Assembly: GCF_014189455.1 (NCBI RefSeq)
Contig: NZ_CP050296.1
Span: forward strand, 434,001 to 498,000
Direction: 5' to 3'
Origin: Mesorhizobium huakuii
Lineage (GTDB): Bacteria; Pseudomonadota; Alphaproteobacteria; Rhizobiales; Rhizobiaceae
DNA length: 64,000 nucleotides
Part shown: positions 17,087 through 26,221 of the stretch, one piece after another
Layout: every line of letters starts with the position of its first letter
Position numbering within the stretch: the first letter of the stretch is position 1
Made by a program: the position numbers and the translations under genes
Notes under the pieces: model-generated
What the model was told of the DNA's origin: nothing
What the model saw: the letters and a program-made list of their open reading frames with translations, nothing else
The model's database searches: none

Positions 17087-19779
17087 CGAGAAAACCCTCC
17101 TTTGCCATTCGGATGCAGAACCTTCTGGAAGATGGTACCAGGATCATGCTGAGATCTAGGCACGAGTTGCATCACTCCGGACTCATCGGCGTGATGCCAC
17201 GAGAAACCATCAGGCGCGTTTTGGGGAGCCAGCCCCCTCGGCGTTCTCCGAAGATTAATTCCATGATTCTGCATGGCTTGAGCGAAAGCCGCTTCTCCCT
17301 CCATCGCCTGCAACAGCGCCTCGTTTGCTTCTTGATAATGTAGATCGCGTGAGATACCCGGATATGACGTAGGGGCTAGTCTCATTTCAAACACTACACT
17401 ATAAAATCGGCCGGTCGGTAGGTGAGTTGCTCTGGCATTCGCCTCTCCTGCGGCAAGTTCCGGCGCAGGCTTGGATAAATCGACGCCTTGATAGAGGTCT
17501 GCCCCCTCGGACGCGCCTTCCTCCAACGCCTTGATGCCCGCATCACTTCCCCTGCCCTCAGCGGCAGATGCCCCTGAATCGGCCTGGCGCCTGGTGAGCC
17601 TTCTCACCACCTGACCGCCAACCGCACTCAAACCCTCGGCAAGGGCATTGCCACCTGCACCCAACAGTGCTCCGGTGCTCATCTCCGTTACGATGTTCCG
17701 GCCGTTTAGAGCGGCATGGACACCGCCGAACACAGCGCCGTCTGCTGCCATGGTCGAGCTTCGTGCGAAAAGGCCGGGTATGCCCTTCAGACCTTCTGCC
17801 GCGAACTTTCCCGTGAAGGTGAGGCCCGCGCTCTGAATGCCGTGGCCGGTTGCGAAAGCGCCGAGCAATTTCGCGGCTATGCCGGCCGAGCCGGCACGAT
17901 CTTCAGCATCCTCGCTTTCGGCTTGCTCGGCTGCCTGCAACTCGCTGTAGCTTTTGTCGGAGAAAAGCCATTTCATTCCCGCGGCGAACTTATCGGCCTG
18001 ATCGAATGTCGCGCCGTTGGCCACGAGCCTGACGCTGTCGTTCACAGCCGCAATCGGCTTTTGCCACCATGAGCCGGCGTTGAACCGCACACGGGCGGGG
18101 TGCAGGGCCATCTCGATCAAACCGGCCTCGAGGGCCTTTCCCTGAGCTTCCAGCTCTGCCGGCGCGATCCTCGGATTGTTTGCCGCGTTTTGGCGCAGGC
18201 GAGCCAAGGCGGACTGGAAAACCTGCCCAGCGAATGTGAAGCGCGCCTCCGGATCGCGCACGGCCTTGAGAAACTCACTCAGTTCGATGATGCGCTGCCG
18301 CAATGGCGCGCTCTCATCGACGTATCTCGCGCCGAAGCTGTCCGAGAGCGCCTGCGGAACCGCCAAGACCTTGCCGAAGCCCATCTGCTGTTGAGCAGCC
18401 CAGGCCCACGTGATGGCGGCTTGAAAATCCTGGGGCGTTGAGACCTTGCTCCAGTCCGGAGCCTTGCCGGGGAATATCTGGCTGATGTAGGCGACAGGAT
18501 CGGCGTCGCGGGCGCCCATGATCAATTGGGCGGCGCCGGCTCTTACCTCGTATCGCTCGCGCTCTTCCAGCGAGCCGTTGGGGCTTGGTTCGAAATCCCG
18601 AAGCTCGGCATGTATTGCCTGGTTCGGCGCCCGATACATGTCGAAGAAAGACTTGGCGACGCCGGCCGTTGTCCTGAACTGATCGAAATGCTGCGGGCCG
18701 TCCTCGGCTCCGTAGATGTTGACGAAATCCTGAGCGGTCGGCTCCTCCTCCGGATATTTGCCCGTGGCGGCGATGACGGCCGGTGCGTTCTGCTCCGCAA
18801 GCAGGACCCTTGCACGCGCACCGATCAGTTGGGCTGCGGTGGCGGTGTTGGCCTGGTCCTTCAACGCCGCAACGTCACCAGGCTTCAGGTAGGTGATGGC
18901 ATCGAGGGGGATGGCTGTCTTGTCTTCCGGCGTCGTCGAACCACTTCCGCCGAACGCCTGCGCCACGGTTTCATCTGGCGTGCGCGTTCCAACGCGATCG
19001 CCTTTCGCGGCCGCCGCATTTGCACTGTCCGAGGCACTGGAGCCACCAACGACGGCATCGTCCTTCGTCCGGCCCTGCGCCGCGCCCAGCATCTCGGCAG
19101 CCCGCTTCGGGTCCTGGGCGATCATCGCCTGGACCAGCGCCTTGGCCGTGTTGGTGCGCCAGGCGGCTTCCGCCGCTTGCCGGGCAAGCGGGTTGCCGAT
19201 CTTGGCGATCAGGTCGGACCCGCTCTGCCGGATCGCCTCGAAGTTCGCGGTGTCGTTCGGGTCGCTTTGGGCGATGGCGCTCGTCGACATGGTGTCGACC
19301 TTGGTCCACTTGGCCAACTCATAGTCGTCGCGCCGCTGAAGCTGCCGTGCCGCCATGCGCAGCGCGCCGGTTTGACGCAGCGGTTCCTTCTGCCCGGCGA
19401 AAGCGGCGCGCTGGCTCTCGGGCATACCCGGCAAGGCGGCGGCAAACAGCTTGTCGAACAGGCCTGTCTTGACCACCCGGCCACTGTACGGATCGACCTG
19501 GCCGTACATGACTTCATGCAGGCCGGCGCCGTCGGCCGGCGCATTTGCCGTCACCTCGTCTTCCGCTTGCGCGATCTGGCCGTTGAACCGGCGGCGGGCC
19601 AGTTCGGCATCGAACGCCTCCTGCTGGTCCTTCATCTGCTGATAGCGCTCGGCGACAGCGGAAAGGTGATCGCCAAAACCCTGCATGGCGCCACCGATCG
19701 GCGAGCCCTGGGGGTATTGCGGCGCGTTGCCGGTATCGAGCCGGCGCTGGGCGATGGAAAGGGGGATGACGTGGACCAT
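17074..19779 (-). CDS. Phage ejection/internal virion protein with C-terminal WHH nuclease toxin (copy 1)
   Basis: A 901-aa protein directly (1 nt) downstream of the gp14-like gene, the position of T7 internal virion proteins gp15/gp16. Residues 1-300 (MVHVIPLSIAQRRLDTGNAP...; VDPYSGRVVKTGLFDKLFAAALP) are nearly shared with two paralogues at 31197 and 40226; homology continues to about residue 600. A Gly/Ala-rich hydrophobic stretch follows (about 640-740). The last 45 residues hold GFSWHHADESGVMQLVPRSQHD, the signature of WHH-type HNH/endonuclease VII toxins (His pair at about 862-863). The start has no strong SD, so coupling to the upstream stop is likely. Read as an ejection protein carrying a nuclease warhead. 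Confidence 0.8.
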   Translation of the reverse strand: MVHVIPLSIAQRRLDTGNAPQYPQGSPIGGAMQGFGDHLSAVAERYQQMKDQQEAFDAELARRRFNGQIAQAEDEVTANAPADGAGLHEVMYGQVDPYSGRVVKTGLFDKLFAAALPGMPESQRAAFAGQKEPLRQTGALRMAARQLQRRDDYELAKWTKVDTMSTSAIAQSDPNDTANFEAIRQSGSDLIAKIGNPLARQAAEAAWRTNTAKALVQAMIAQDPKRAAEMLGAAQGRTKDDAVVGGSSASDSANAAAAKGDRVGTRTPDETVAQAFGGSGSTTPEDKTAIPLDAITYLKPGDVAALKDQANTATAAQLIGARARVLLAEQNAPAVIAATGKYPEEEPTAQDFVNIYGAEDGPQHFDQFRTTAGVAKSFFDMYRAPNQAIHAELRDFEPSPNGSLEERERYEVRAGAAQLIMGARDADPVAYISQIFPGKAPDWSKVSTPQDFQAAITWAWAAQQQMGFGKVLAVPQALSDSFGARYVDESAPLRQRIIELSEFLKAVRDPEARFTFAGQVFQSALARLRQNAANNPRIAPAELEAQGKALEAGLIEMALHPARVRFNAGSWWQKPIAAVNDSVRLVANGATFDQADKFAAGMKWLFSDKSYSELQAAEQAESEDAEDRAGSAGIAAKLLGAFATGHGIQSAGLTFTGKFAAEGLKGIPGLFARSSTMAADGAVFGGVHAALNGRNIVTEMSTGALLGAGGNALAEGLSAVGGQVVRRLTRRQADSGASAAEGRGSDAGIKALEEGASEGADLYQGVDLSKPAPELAAGEANARATHLPTGRFYSVVFEMRLAPTSYPGISRDLHYQEANEALLQAMEGEAAFAQAMQNHGINLRRTPRGLAPQNAPDGFSWHHADESGVMQLVPRSQHDPGTIFQKVLHPNGKGGFSRWGK

Positions 19780-19780
19780 T

Positions 19781-20302
19781 TCAGTAGAGTCCCGAATAGC
19801 CGCCGGCTATGGCGGCGCTTGCCCGGGGCGAAAATGCCGAACCGCCGAGGCTCACAGCCTTGGTCGGGTCGTAGATTTTGGAGAGGCCGCCAACGAGCGC
19901 GCTGCCGGCGTTGAAGATCGATGCCGTCACCGCCTGCTTGCCGGAGAAGCGCGAAATGGCGGCCTGACTGTTGAGGTTGTTCTGGCGCAGCTGCGAGCTG
20001 TACTGGATCGCGTCGAGGTCCATCTGACCTTGCCTGGCATTGGCGGCCAGCACCTCGGTCGGCGAGCCGGATATGCCGACGCCGGAGGCGCCGGCCTGGG
20101 CGCGCGCCTGGGCCTGCAGCAGATCCTGCTTGTGGCGCTCCTGGCTCTGTTCGAAGGCCGCGCTTTGTGCCTCGGCCTGCGCCTGCTGCTCATAGGCCTT
20201 GGTCTGATAGTCGGCCATCTGCTTCGACTGCTGGCCTTCGACCAGCGCGCCGCCAACCGACAGGGCCGTGCCCGCCAGTCCAAGAAGGGCAAGTGTGCAC
20301 AT
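19781..20302 (-). CDS. Internal virion protein, T7 gp14-like
   Basis: A 173-aa protein with an N-terminal hydrophobic Gly/Ala helix (residues about 5-22), a long Gln/Ala-rich helix (residues about 23-75, QQSKQMADYQTKAYEQQAQA), and the segment ASGVGISGSPTEVLAANA that typifies gp14-like core proteins of podoviruses. In T7 gp14 is ejected into the outer membrane as part of a transient DNA channel. Here it is immediately followed by the toxin-bearing ejection protein. Confidence 0.75.
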   Translation of the reverse strand: MCTLALLGLAGTALSVGGALVEGQQSKQMADYQTKAYEQQAQAEAQSAAFEQSQERHKQDLLQAQARAQAGASGVGISGSPTEVLAANARQGQMDLDAIQYSSQLRQNNLNSQAAISRFSGKQAVTASIFNAGSALVGGLSKIYDPTKAVSLGGSAFSPRASAAIAGGYSGLY

Positions 20303-20305
20303 GGT

Positions 20306-20973
20306 TCAGCCTCGTTCGCTCAGAGAGGGAGTTGCGGGAATGAATTTGCTTTTGACGCCGTCCACGGGCGCGCCGAGCGGCGGGCGCGGGTCGAGCGCAC
20401 CGCCGGGGGTCAGGAAGGAGAGCAGCACCCTGTCCGCCTGCAGCGCCGGCCGGCTGAGCCGGGCGGGCGGGGTGGCCCGAGCGCCGGCCATGGCGGCGCG
20501 GCGTGTGGTGGTCAGGTTCACCTTCAGCTCGCCGACGCCGGCGGCGTCGAACAGGCCATTGGCGGTGGCGATGCGCGGGCGAGCGCATCGGCCTCGAACA
20601 GTTCCTGGCGCAGCTGCTCGACCAGACGATGAACGGCGCGCCACCGGTCGACAAGCAGGGCTGCCCTGGCCTTGATCTCCTCGCCGAGTGCGGCGATGTC
20701 GGCGCGGGCCTCGCCGCGCGCGGCTTCCGCGCGGCGCTTGCCGGCGGCGTCGATGGTTTTTTCCAGCAGCGCGATCCGGTCGTTGCAGTCGTCGAGCGCG
20801 GCACGCGCTGCAGCCAGGTCGCCATCGCCGAAGACCGCGCGGTCCTCGGCTTCAGCCAGTTCGCTCTTGCAGGCGAGCGCGTCGTTGAGGTCGGTGTCGA
20901 GCAGAGCGATGACGGCCGCGAATTCGGCAGCCGTCCGCGCCCTGCCGAGGGTTTCGGCATGGGGGGATGTCAT
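20306..20973 (-). pseudogene. Phage hypothetical protein with internal frameshift
   Basis: Two frames are needed. The first (from 20973, MTSPHAETLGRARTAAEFAAV) is a charged helical region to about ELFEADALAR. The second continues as IATANGLFDAAGVGELKVNL to KSKFIPATPSLSERG ending at 20306, 3 nt before the gp14-like gene. The switch lies near 20580. Together they give about 222 aa with an N-terminal coiled coil. It sits between tail tubular B and gp14, where podoviruses often have a small virion or assembly protein. No function recognised. Confidence 0.5.
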
Positions 20974-21000
20974 TGGGTGGGTTCCTTGTGGGGAGTGTTA

Positions 21001-21182
21001 TCTCCCCCTCGAGGGGGAGATGGCCGGCAGGCCAGAGGGGGTCGGTACGACCGGATGCGACCTTCTGCGGCGGATGAAGGTTGGCGCCTCGCGTGAGGCG
21101 CCGGCATCGTTTCAGGCTAGGAGGTCGCGTCCCGTCGTACCGACCCCCTCTGTCGCCTTCGGCGACATCTCCCCCGTCGATC
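21001..21182. repeat. RIME-type palindromic intergenic repeat, interrupted by ISAs1 element
   Basis: Begins CTCCCCCTCGAGGGGGAGAT and contains GCCGGCAGGCCAGAGGGGGTCGG, with its mirror GACCCCCTCTGTCGCCTTCGGCGACATCTCCCC near 21145-21177. The missing end (CCCTCGAGGGGGGAGATC) appears at 22337-22354, so the insertion sequence split one repeat. Related repeats are at 36306-36465 and 46380-46537. Confidence 0.75.
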
Positions 21183-22336
21183 CAGGGGAATCGCATATGG
21201 CGATTTTGGGCTTGAAGTTGGTTTGAGAAGGGATTCTTTGGGAAGGCAGTCCAGCGAGGAGTGACTGCCATTACCAGCCTTGAGAGCTATTTCGGTACGG
21301 TGCCTGATCCGCGCGCGGCCAACGCCACACATCGGCTTGGCGACCTGATCGTGATGATGATCGCTGCGAGCCTGTGTGGCGCGACCAGCGCAACGGAGTT
21401 TTCGTTGTTCGCGCAAGAGCGCAAACAGGCGCTGTCGCGCTTGATCGACTATGAGGAGGCGCCTAGCCACGACACCTTCTCGCGGCTGTTGCGCCTGCTC
21501 GATCCGGAGGCCTTCGGACGGGCGTTCGCCGCCTTTGCCGCAGGCTTTGCCCAGGCACGTCAGGGTGTGGTCGCACTTGATGGCAAGGCGCTGCGGCGGG
21601 CCTATGAGAAAGGCCTTGCGGCCAGCCCGCCCCTGACGGTGTCGGCCTTTGCCAGCCAGACGCGGCTGTGTTTGGCGGCGGTCTCGCCCGGCGACGAAGA
21701 CAATGAGGTCGAGGCTGCCCTCAAGGTCGTCGAACTCATTGATCTTACTGGCCGATTGGTCACGGCCGATGCCCTCCACTGCCACACGCGCATGGCCAAG
21801 GCCATCATTCAGCGCGGCGGCGACTATCTGCTCGCACTCAAGGGAAACCGCCGGCATTGGTTGGCTCGGGCCAATCAACAACTGGCCCAGACCACTCCCG
21901 CCGTCACTGAGCGGACCGAGACCAGCCATGGCCGCAACGAATGGCGGCAGGCAGAGGTCGTGGTGGCGGCTGAACCAATGATGCCGGGGCACAAGGCCTT
22001 CATCCGCATCACCAGCCGGCGCGATCAGGCCGAGCCGCTGACGCGCCTGTTCATGGCCTCAACGCTGCTGTCGCCACAGCAGGCGATCGACCTCACCAGA
22101 GCCCATTGGCAGATCGAGAACGCACTGCACTGGATGCTCAACGTTCATCTGCACGAGGACCTCAGTCGTGCCCGCAAGGACAACGCTCCCGCCAACACCG
22201 CCCTCATCAACCGCATCGCCAGAAATATCCTTCAGGCCGCCGACATCGACAAAGTCCCCATTAGCCACCGCATCAAGAAATGCGCTTGGAATGACGACTA
22301 TCTCATCCAGGCAATCGCTCATATGCGATAGCCCTG
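21183..22336 (+). mobile_element. ISAs1-family insertion sequence
   Basis: 1154 bp with terminal inverted repeats: left CAGGGGAATCGCATATG, right (reverse complement) CAGGGCTATCGCATATG, two mismatches. It carries one transposase gene. No clean target duplication is seen; CCGTCGATC on the left and CCCTCGAGG on the right match at only 6 of 9 positions. It lies in a repeat between phage genes in the gp12 to gp14 interval, reading opposite to them. Confidence 0.85.
21261..22331 (+). CDS. ISAs1-family transposase
   Basis: A 356-aa DDE transposase starting at GTG 21261 behind AGCGAGGA. Family features: N-terminal H-repeat region (DPRAANATHRLGDLIVMMI), first Asp in VVALDGKALRRAYE, second in LVTADALHCH, LLALKGNR, and the C-terminal HWQIENALHWMLNVHLHEDLSRAR with the catalytic Glu. 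The frame is intact, so the element may still be active. Confidence 0.92.
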   Translation: MTAITSLESYFGTVPDPRAANATHRLGDLIVMMIAASLCGATSATEFSLFAQERKQALSRLIDYEEAPSHDTFSRLLRLLDPEAFGRAFAAFAAGFAQARQGVVALDGKALRRAYEKGLAASPPLTVSAFASQTRLCLAAVSPGDEDNEVEAALKVVELIDLTGRLVTADALHCHTRMAKAIIQRGGDYLLALKGNRRHWLARANQQLAQTTPAVTERTETSHGRNEWRQAEVVVAAEPMMPGHKAFIRITSRRDQAEPLTRLFMASTLLSPQQAIDLTRAHWQIENALHWMLNVHLHEDLSRARKDNAPANTALINRIARNILQAADIDKVPISHRIKKCAWNDDYLIQAIAHMR

Positions 22337-22356
22337 CCCTCGAGGGGGGAGATCAA

Positions 22357-24825
22357 CTACGGCTCGGCGTCGAACACCGGCGTGAACGCGCGGATCGTGC
22401 AGGGCGTCGGATTGACGTGGCGGATGCGCACCCGGCCCTGCCCTTCCCAGCTGTCGTCGATCGGCACCTCGACATTGCCGGTGAACAGTGTCGCCCCGCC
22501 GTCGGGTGCGACGATCGAGGGCATGCGCACCGGCTCCCAGCGGCCGCGCATGAAGGACTGCACCTCGAGCCCCGTGGTGTCGGTCTCGAGCAGCGACAGG
22601 ATCGCTTTCGCCACCTTCTTGCGGCGGCCGATGATGGAGCCGTCCTTGCCGCCGACATCGAGTTCCAGCGTGTCGGCCGCCGCCGCATAGGGCAGGCCAA
22701 GCTGCCATTTGGCGGCAGTCGAGCCGCCCGGCAGCGTCACCGTGCCACCGCCGCTCACGGTGAGGCCATGGTAGACCTTGCCGTCTGCCAGCACGTCGAC
22801 GGACTGGCCGGCAAGGTGTGCCGCCCCGCCCACCGTGGCCACTGCGGCGCCCGTATAGGTCAGGCCGCAATCGACCTCGAAGGCATCGGCGACGGCACCA
22901 TATTCGAACGGCGCGGTCTTGACCTCGATATAGCGCCTGGTCACGCCACCGATAGTGCGCTTGACGACCAGCCAGAGGTCGTCATTGCCGTCCTGACCGG
23001 GAGTCACAGCGGCACTTTCGACAATTGCCCAGTCTACCCCGGTGAAGCTGCCGCCCAGGCGATGCCGATGCATGCCTCTAACTTCCTGGGATGGCTGGTG
23101 GGTGTAACCGCCCAGTTCGCCATTATCGAGCGGGAACCACAGCAACGGGTCAGGGTCGGTCTGGAAGGCCAGCTCGACCACGCCTTGCTTGGGGATGTGC
23201 TCGGAAATCTGGCCGACATCGTCCGAGGTGAAACGGCTCTGCGCCGTCTGCGTCAGCTCGGCGATGGATTTGCGCGAGCGCGTGACATAGAGAAACGACT
23301 GGCCGGCATCGACCGGGCGGATGCGGGCACAGCCGAAGGTGCGCGAGCGCCGGTTCTTGAACGAAGACGGCGTCAGCGCCTCGTCGATGCCCGAGCCCGA
23401 AAGCGCGCGCACGCCGCCTGAGGTGCCGATCATCAAGGCGCCGTCCGATTCCGCGATCCACTGGATGTCGTTGGCCTGGCCGCCGCCGGCCTGGACGAAC
23501 TCCAGCGCATCATCGTCCTTCTCGCCCAACGCGAAATTGTCGAAGTCGCCGGTTTTCGATGCGTAGACCGAGAACTTGCGGCTGAAGGCCAGGCGCTCTT
23601 CGTACAGCGATCCGCTTTCGACATACTTCCCAGGCACGAACGTACCCAGCCGCCAGCGTGTGATCGGAGAGAAGTCGGGCAAGGCGTGGCCATAGAGCCT
23701 GACCTTGACCACTGTCGTGCTGGTGCGACTTGTGATCTTGGCCCAGCGCCAAACATTGTCGGCGCCGAGCAGTCGGATTGATCGGCCGACATCGGTTGTC
23801 TGAAAGCCCGTACCGCCGTTGATGCCGGATATGCTGGACGCGGTAAGGTCGAACGGCGTCATCATGTCGCCGTTCTCGGCCAACGCAACCTCTGAGATCC
23901 CGGTGTTGTTGGCGTCGTCCCCGCCGCCACCGGAGAAGTCGAATTTGTAGTATTCATAGGTCGTCTGGTTCTGAAACTCGTAAAAGCGCACTTCCGAGCC
24001 GGACCAGCCCCGTTCCCCGCTCCGGCCATCCAGCGAGACGTAATTCACGCCATTGTTTGAACCTGACAGTTTCCATTGTGTCGGCGTGTCGCCCCATTTG
24101 GCGGCATCCTCCGATGCAGAGATCCAGTAGGCGTTCGCCGCCTTTCCCTGACCGGCGGGGAACTGGTACTGAAGAAACCCGCTGCTCCCCGTCGACACAG
24201 TGACGGAGCCGTTTATTGCCCGGTCAAAGGCCCTCCAACTGGTTGTGCCCGTGCCGTTGTCAGTAACGGTGCCGCTCGGTGTCGTGGCGGAGGTCATCTG
24301 CGGCGTGGCGTGGCCAGTATTCGCCGGGGTGAGCGTCGTCGGCGTGGTGTTGATTTCGTCATAGGGGCCATCGAGAAAGGTGAAGTCTGCCAGCGACCAG
24401 GTGGTGTGCGCGGTGCGCGTCAGCACCTTGGGCGGATAGTCCTTGTGGCTGATCCACATCTGGTCGGCCGACTGCACATAGGCGAGCTCGAACAGGTCCG
24501 CTTCCAGATAGGGCGAGGCGACCTCCACCGTGCCGACGCGCGCACCATAGGCGTAGACGCGGATATAGAGGTCGCCGAATTCGAGCGCGTAGGCCTGGTC
24601 GGCCGAGAAGATGAACGGGATCAGCCGCGTCTTCTTGGCCGATGTCTTGACCTCGCCGGCGAAATAGGTGCCGCCGCGCTTGCGGATGCCGCCATGCGGC
24701 AGCGTGAGGAAGTTCTCGCATCGGGCAAGCGCCGCCCGATAGAAATCGAGCGACGCGCGGGCATGCAAGCGCGGACTGATTTCACCACGCGTGAAAACAT
24801 CCTGGACGGGATAAAGCGTCGTCAT
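22357..24825 (-). CDS. Tail tubular protein B-like (gp12) with inserted F5/8-type domain
   Basis: An 822-aa virion protein. The N-terminal part (PVQDVFTRGEISPRLHARAS, then FLTLPHGGIRKRGGTYF) and the later TVVKVRLYGHALPDF and EFVQAGGGQANDIQWI segments match podoviral nozzle/tail tubular B proteins. Between about residues 185 and 305 is an extra domain (WRAFDRAINGS, WISASEDAAKWGDTPTQW, FYEFQNQTTYEYYKFDFS) with the look of an F5/8 type C (discoidin) carbohydrate-binding module. Such an insertion in the nozzle is unusual. Start overlaps the stop of the tail tubular A gene by 1 nt. Confidence 0.82.
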   Translation of the reverse strand: MTTLYPVQDVFTRGEISPRLHARASLDFYRAALARCENFLTLPHGGIRKRGGTYFAGEVKTSAKKTRLIPFIFSADQAYALEFGDLYIRVYAYGARVGTVEVASPYLEADLFELAYVQSADQMWISHKDYPPKVLTRTAHTTWSLADFTFLDGPYDEINTTPTTLTPANTGHATPQMTSATTPSGTVTDNGTGTTSWRAFDRAINGSVTVSTGSSGFLQYQFPAGQGKAANAYWISASEDAAKWGDTPTQWKLSGSNNGVNYVSLDGRSGERGWSGSEVRFYEFQNQTTYEYYKFDFSGGGGDDANNTGISEVALAENGDMMTPFDLTASSISGINGGTGFQTTDVGRSIRLLGADNVWRWAKITSRTSTTVVKVRLYGHALPDFSPITRWRLGTFVPGKYVESGSLYEERLAFSRKFSVYASKTGDFDNFALGEKDDDALEFVQAGGGQANDIQWIAESDGALMIGTSGGVRALSGSGIDEALTPSSFKNRRSRTFGCARIRPVDAGQSFLYVTRSRKSIAELTQTAQSRFTSDDVGQISEHIPKQGVVELAFQTDPDPLLWFPLDNGELGGYTHQPSQEVRGMHRHRLGGSFTGVDWAIVESAAVTPGQDGNDDLWLVVKRTIGGVTRRYIEVKTAPFEYGAVADAFEVDCGLTYTGAAVATVGGAAHLAGQSVDVLADGKVYHGLTVSGGGTVTLPGGSTAAKWQLGLPYAAAADTLELDVGGKDGSIIGRRKKVAKAILSLLETDTTGLEVQSFMRGRWEPVRMPSIVAPDGGATLFTGNVEVPIDDSWEGQGRVRIRHVNPTPCTIRAFTPVFDAEP

Positions 24826-25424
24826 CAGCGCACCATCCTGCTGTCGCCGCGCTGGCTGGACCAGGAGGCGGTGTAGAACCGGCCACCGCGCTGGATGGCA
24901 TTGGCGTTGAGTGCCGCATCCAGCGCCCGGTCATAGGCCGAACGGGCAATGTCGATCATGCCCGATTTGTGGGTCAGCGGATGCGCGACCTTGATGGCAA
25001 GCGCGGCTACCAGCACCTCGGTGAACAGCGCGTCCCAGTCGTTGGGATCGGTGAGGTTGGCGAGGTAGCGGATGGTCAATGGACCCGGCTGGTCCGAATA
25101 GATCAGACCCGCCTCCTGGCGCCACGAGATCGGCACGCCGTCCGGTTCGCCATTGTGGGTCAAGGGCAGCGGCCGCAGGCAGTCGGCCGGCAGTTCATAG
25201 GCGACGTTCAAGCCGCAATCATTGCCGCCGCTGTCCGACCCCACCACATTGGCGCGCAGGATCGCGAACACCCAGGCGTATTTGGTCAGTTCGGCTTCGC
25301 ATGTCAGGTCGAAATGCAGGTTCAACAGGCGCGCCGCCTTGACGTCCTGATCGAGACTGTCGATCGGCGCCTCGTCGAGCACGGCCAGCGCCATATTGGC
25401 GATATCGAGCGGGGTGATGGCCAT
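24825..25424 (-). CDS. Tail tubular protein A-like (gp11)
   Basis: A 199-aa protein starting MAITPLDIANMALAVLDEAP, with CEAELTKYAWVFAILRA and YELPADCLRPLPL, all typical of the gp11-like adaptor that joins portal and nozzle in short-tailed phages. It precedes gp12-like in a 1-nt overlap. The moron gene upstream is insulated from it by a terminator, so the adaptor may have its own promoter near 25430-25480. Confidence 0.85.
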   Translation of the reverse strand: MAITPLDIANMALAVLDEAPIDSLDQDVKAARLLNLHFDLTCEAELTKYAWVFAILRANVVGSDSGGNDCGLNVAYELPADCLRPLPLTHNGEPDGVPISWRQEAGLIYSDQPGPLTIRYLANLTDPNDWDALFTEVLVAALAIKVAHPLTHKSGMIDIARSAYDRALDAALNANAIQRGGRFYTASWSSQRGDSRMVR

Positions 25425-25483
25425 GGCTCAGCGCCTCGTCCATACGGGTCGAGCAAGGGTCATGATTGTCTCCAGGCATGAAA

Positions 25484-25507
25484 AAAGCCGCTTGGAAGCG
25501 GCTTGGG
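25484..25507 (-). terminator. Terminator after the exported moron gene
   Basis: Minus strand: AAGCCGCTT - CC - AAGCGGCTT followed by TTTTC, a textbook intrinsic terminator lying between the exported hypothetical (ends 25553) and tail tubular A (starts 25424). Confidence 0.8.
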
Positions 25508-25552
25508 AAAATCGTGGTCGGTGGAGCACCGGCGCCGAAGCTGCCGGGATCC

Positions 25553-26107
25553 TCACTGCTTCGGAATGGTGATGTCCTTGACCAGCGCCAGCCAGGCCAT
25601 CTCAGCGGTCTGGTATTTGTCTTCGCTACCGTAGCAGGTCAGCGTGACGGCGCCGAACCGCGCTTCCTGCGCGGCCGCCCAAGCCCGCGTCGGCGTGCCG
25701 GATTCGTCGTAGCGGATCGAGGATATCGAGACGATAACGCCGCCTTCCATGAAATTGGTCGGCGGATCGACCACGACGGGGTCGACGCCGAGCTTGTCGA
25801 ACTCTTCCACCAGATTGTCGGTGAATTCCTTCTGATACGCGTCAAAGAACTGCCGCGACGTCAGCGCTGCGTTGTTCATGGTCAGCATCACCTCGCATTC
25901 GCCGCTCTCGCCGCCGCAGGCATCGGACTTGCATTTGAGATCGATGTCCTGATCCTCGATCGCCGCCGACCAGAGCGCATCCTGATAGGTCAGGGTCACA
26001 CCATGTGTCGGCTCGCTGATCTCGGCGGCGGAAACCGGCACGACAGAAGCAACGACCAGCAACAACACCGTTGGAAGCCGAAGCAAGATCGAGGCCTCTG
26101 GTTTCAT
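25553..26107 (-). CDS. Exported hypothetical protein (moron)
   Basis: A 184-aa protein with a clear Sec signal peptide (LLRLPTVLLLVVASVVPVSAAE, cleavage after VSA). The mature part has three Cys near residues 59-71 (KCKSDACGGESGEC) and a further Cys late on, suggesting disulfides in the periplasm. It sits between capsid and tail genes and has its own terminator, the hallmarks of a moron expressed from the prophage. No family is recognised. Confidence 0.7.
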   Translation of the reverse strand: MKPEASILLRLPTVLLLVVASVVPVSAAEISEPTHGVTLTYQDALWSAAIEDQDIDLKCKSDACGGESGECEVMLTMNNAALTSRQFFDAYQKEFTDNLVEEFDKLGVDPVVVDPPTNFMEGGVIVSISSIRYDESGTPTRAWAAAQEARFGAVTLTCYGSEDKYQTAEMAWLALVKDITIPKQ

Positions 26108-26221
26108 TCCTTGAGATCCGCTGATGCCGCTTCAGACAGCGTGCCTGACGGCGGACGCGTTTGCCAGCAGGTTGCCGACCGAGAACGGGGCACCCTGCCC
26201 CGCCCTCTCGCCTCGGCCCGG

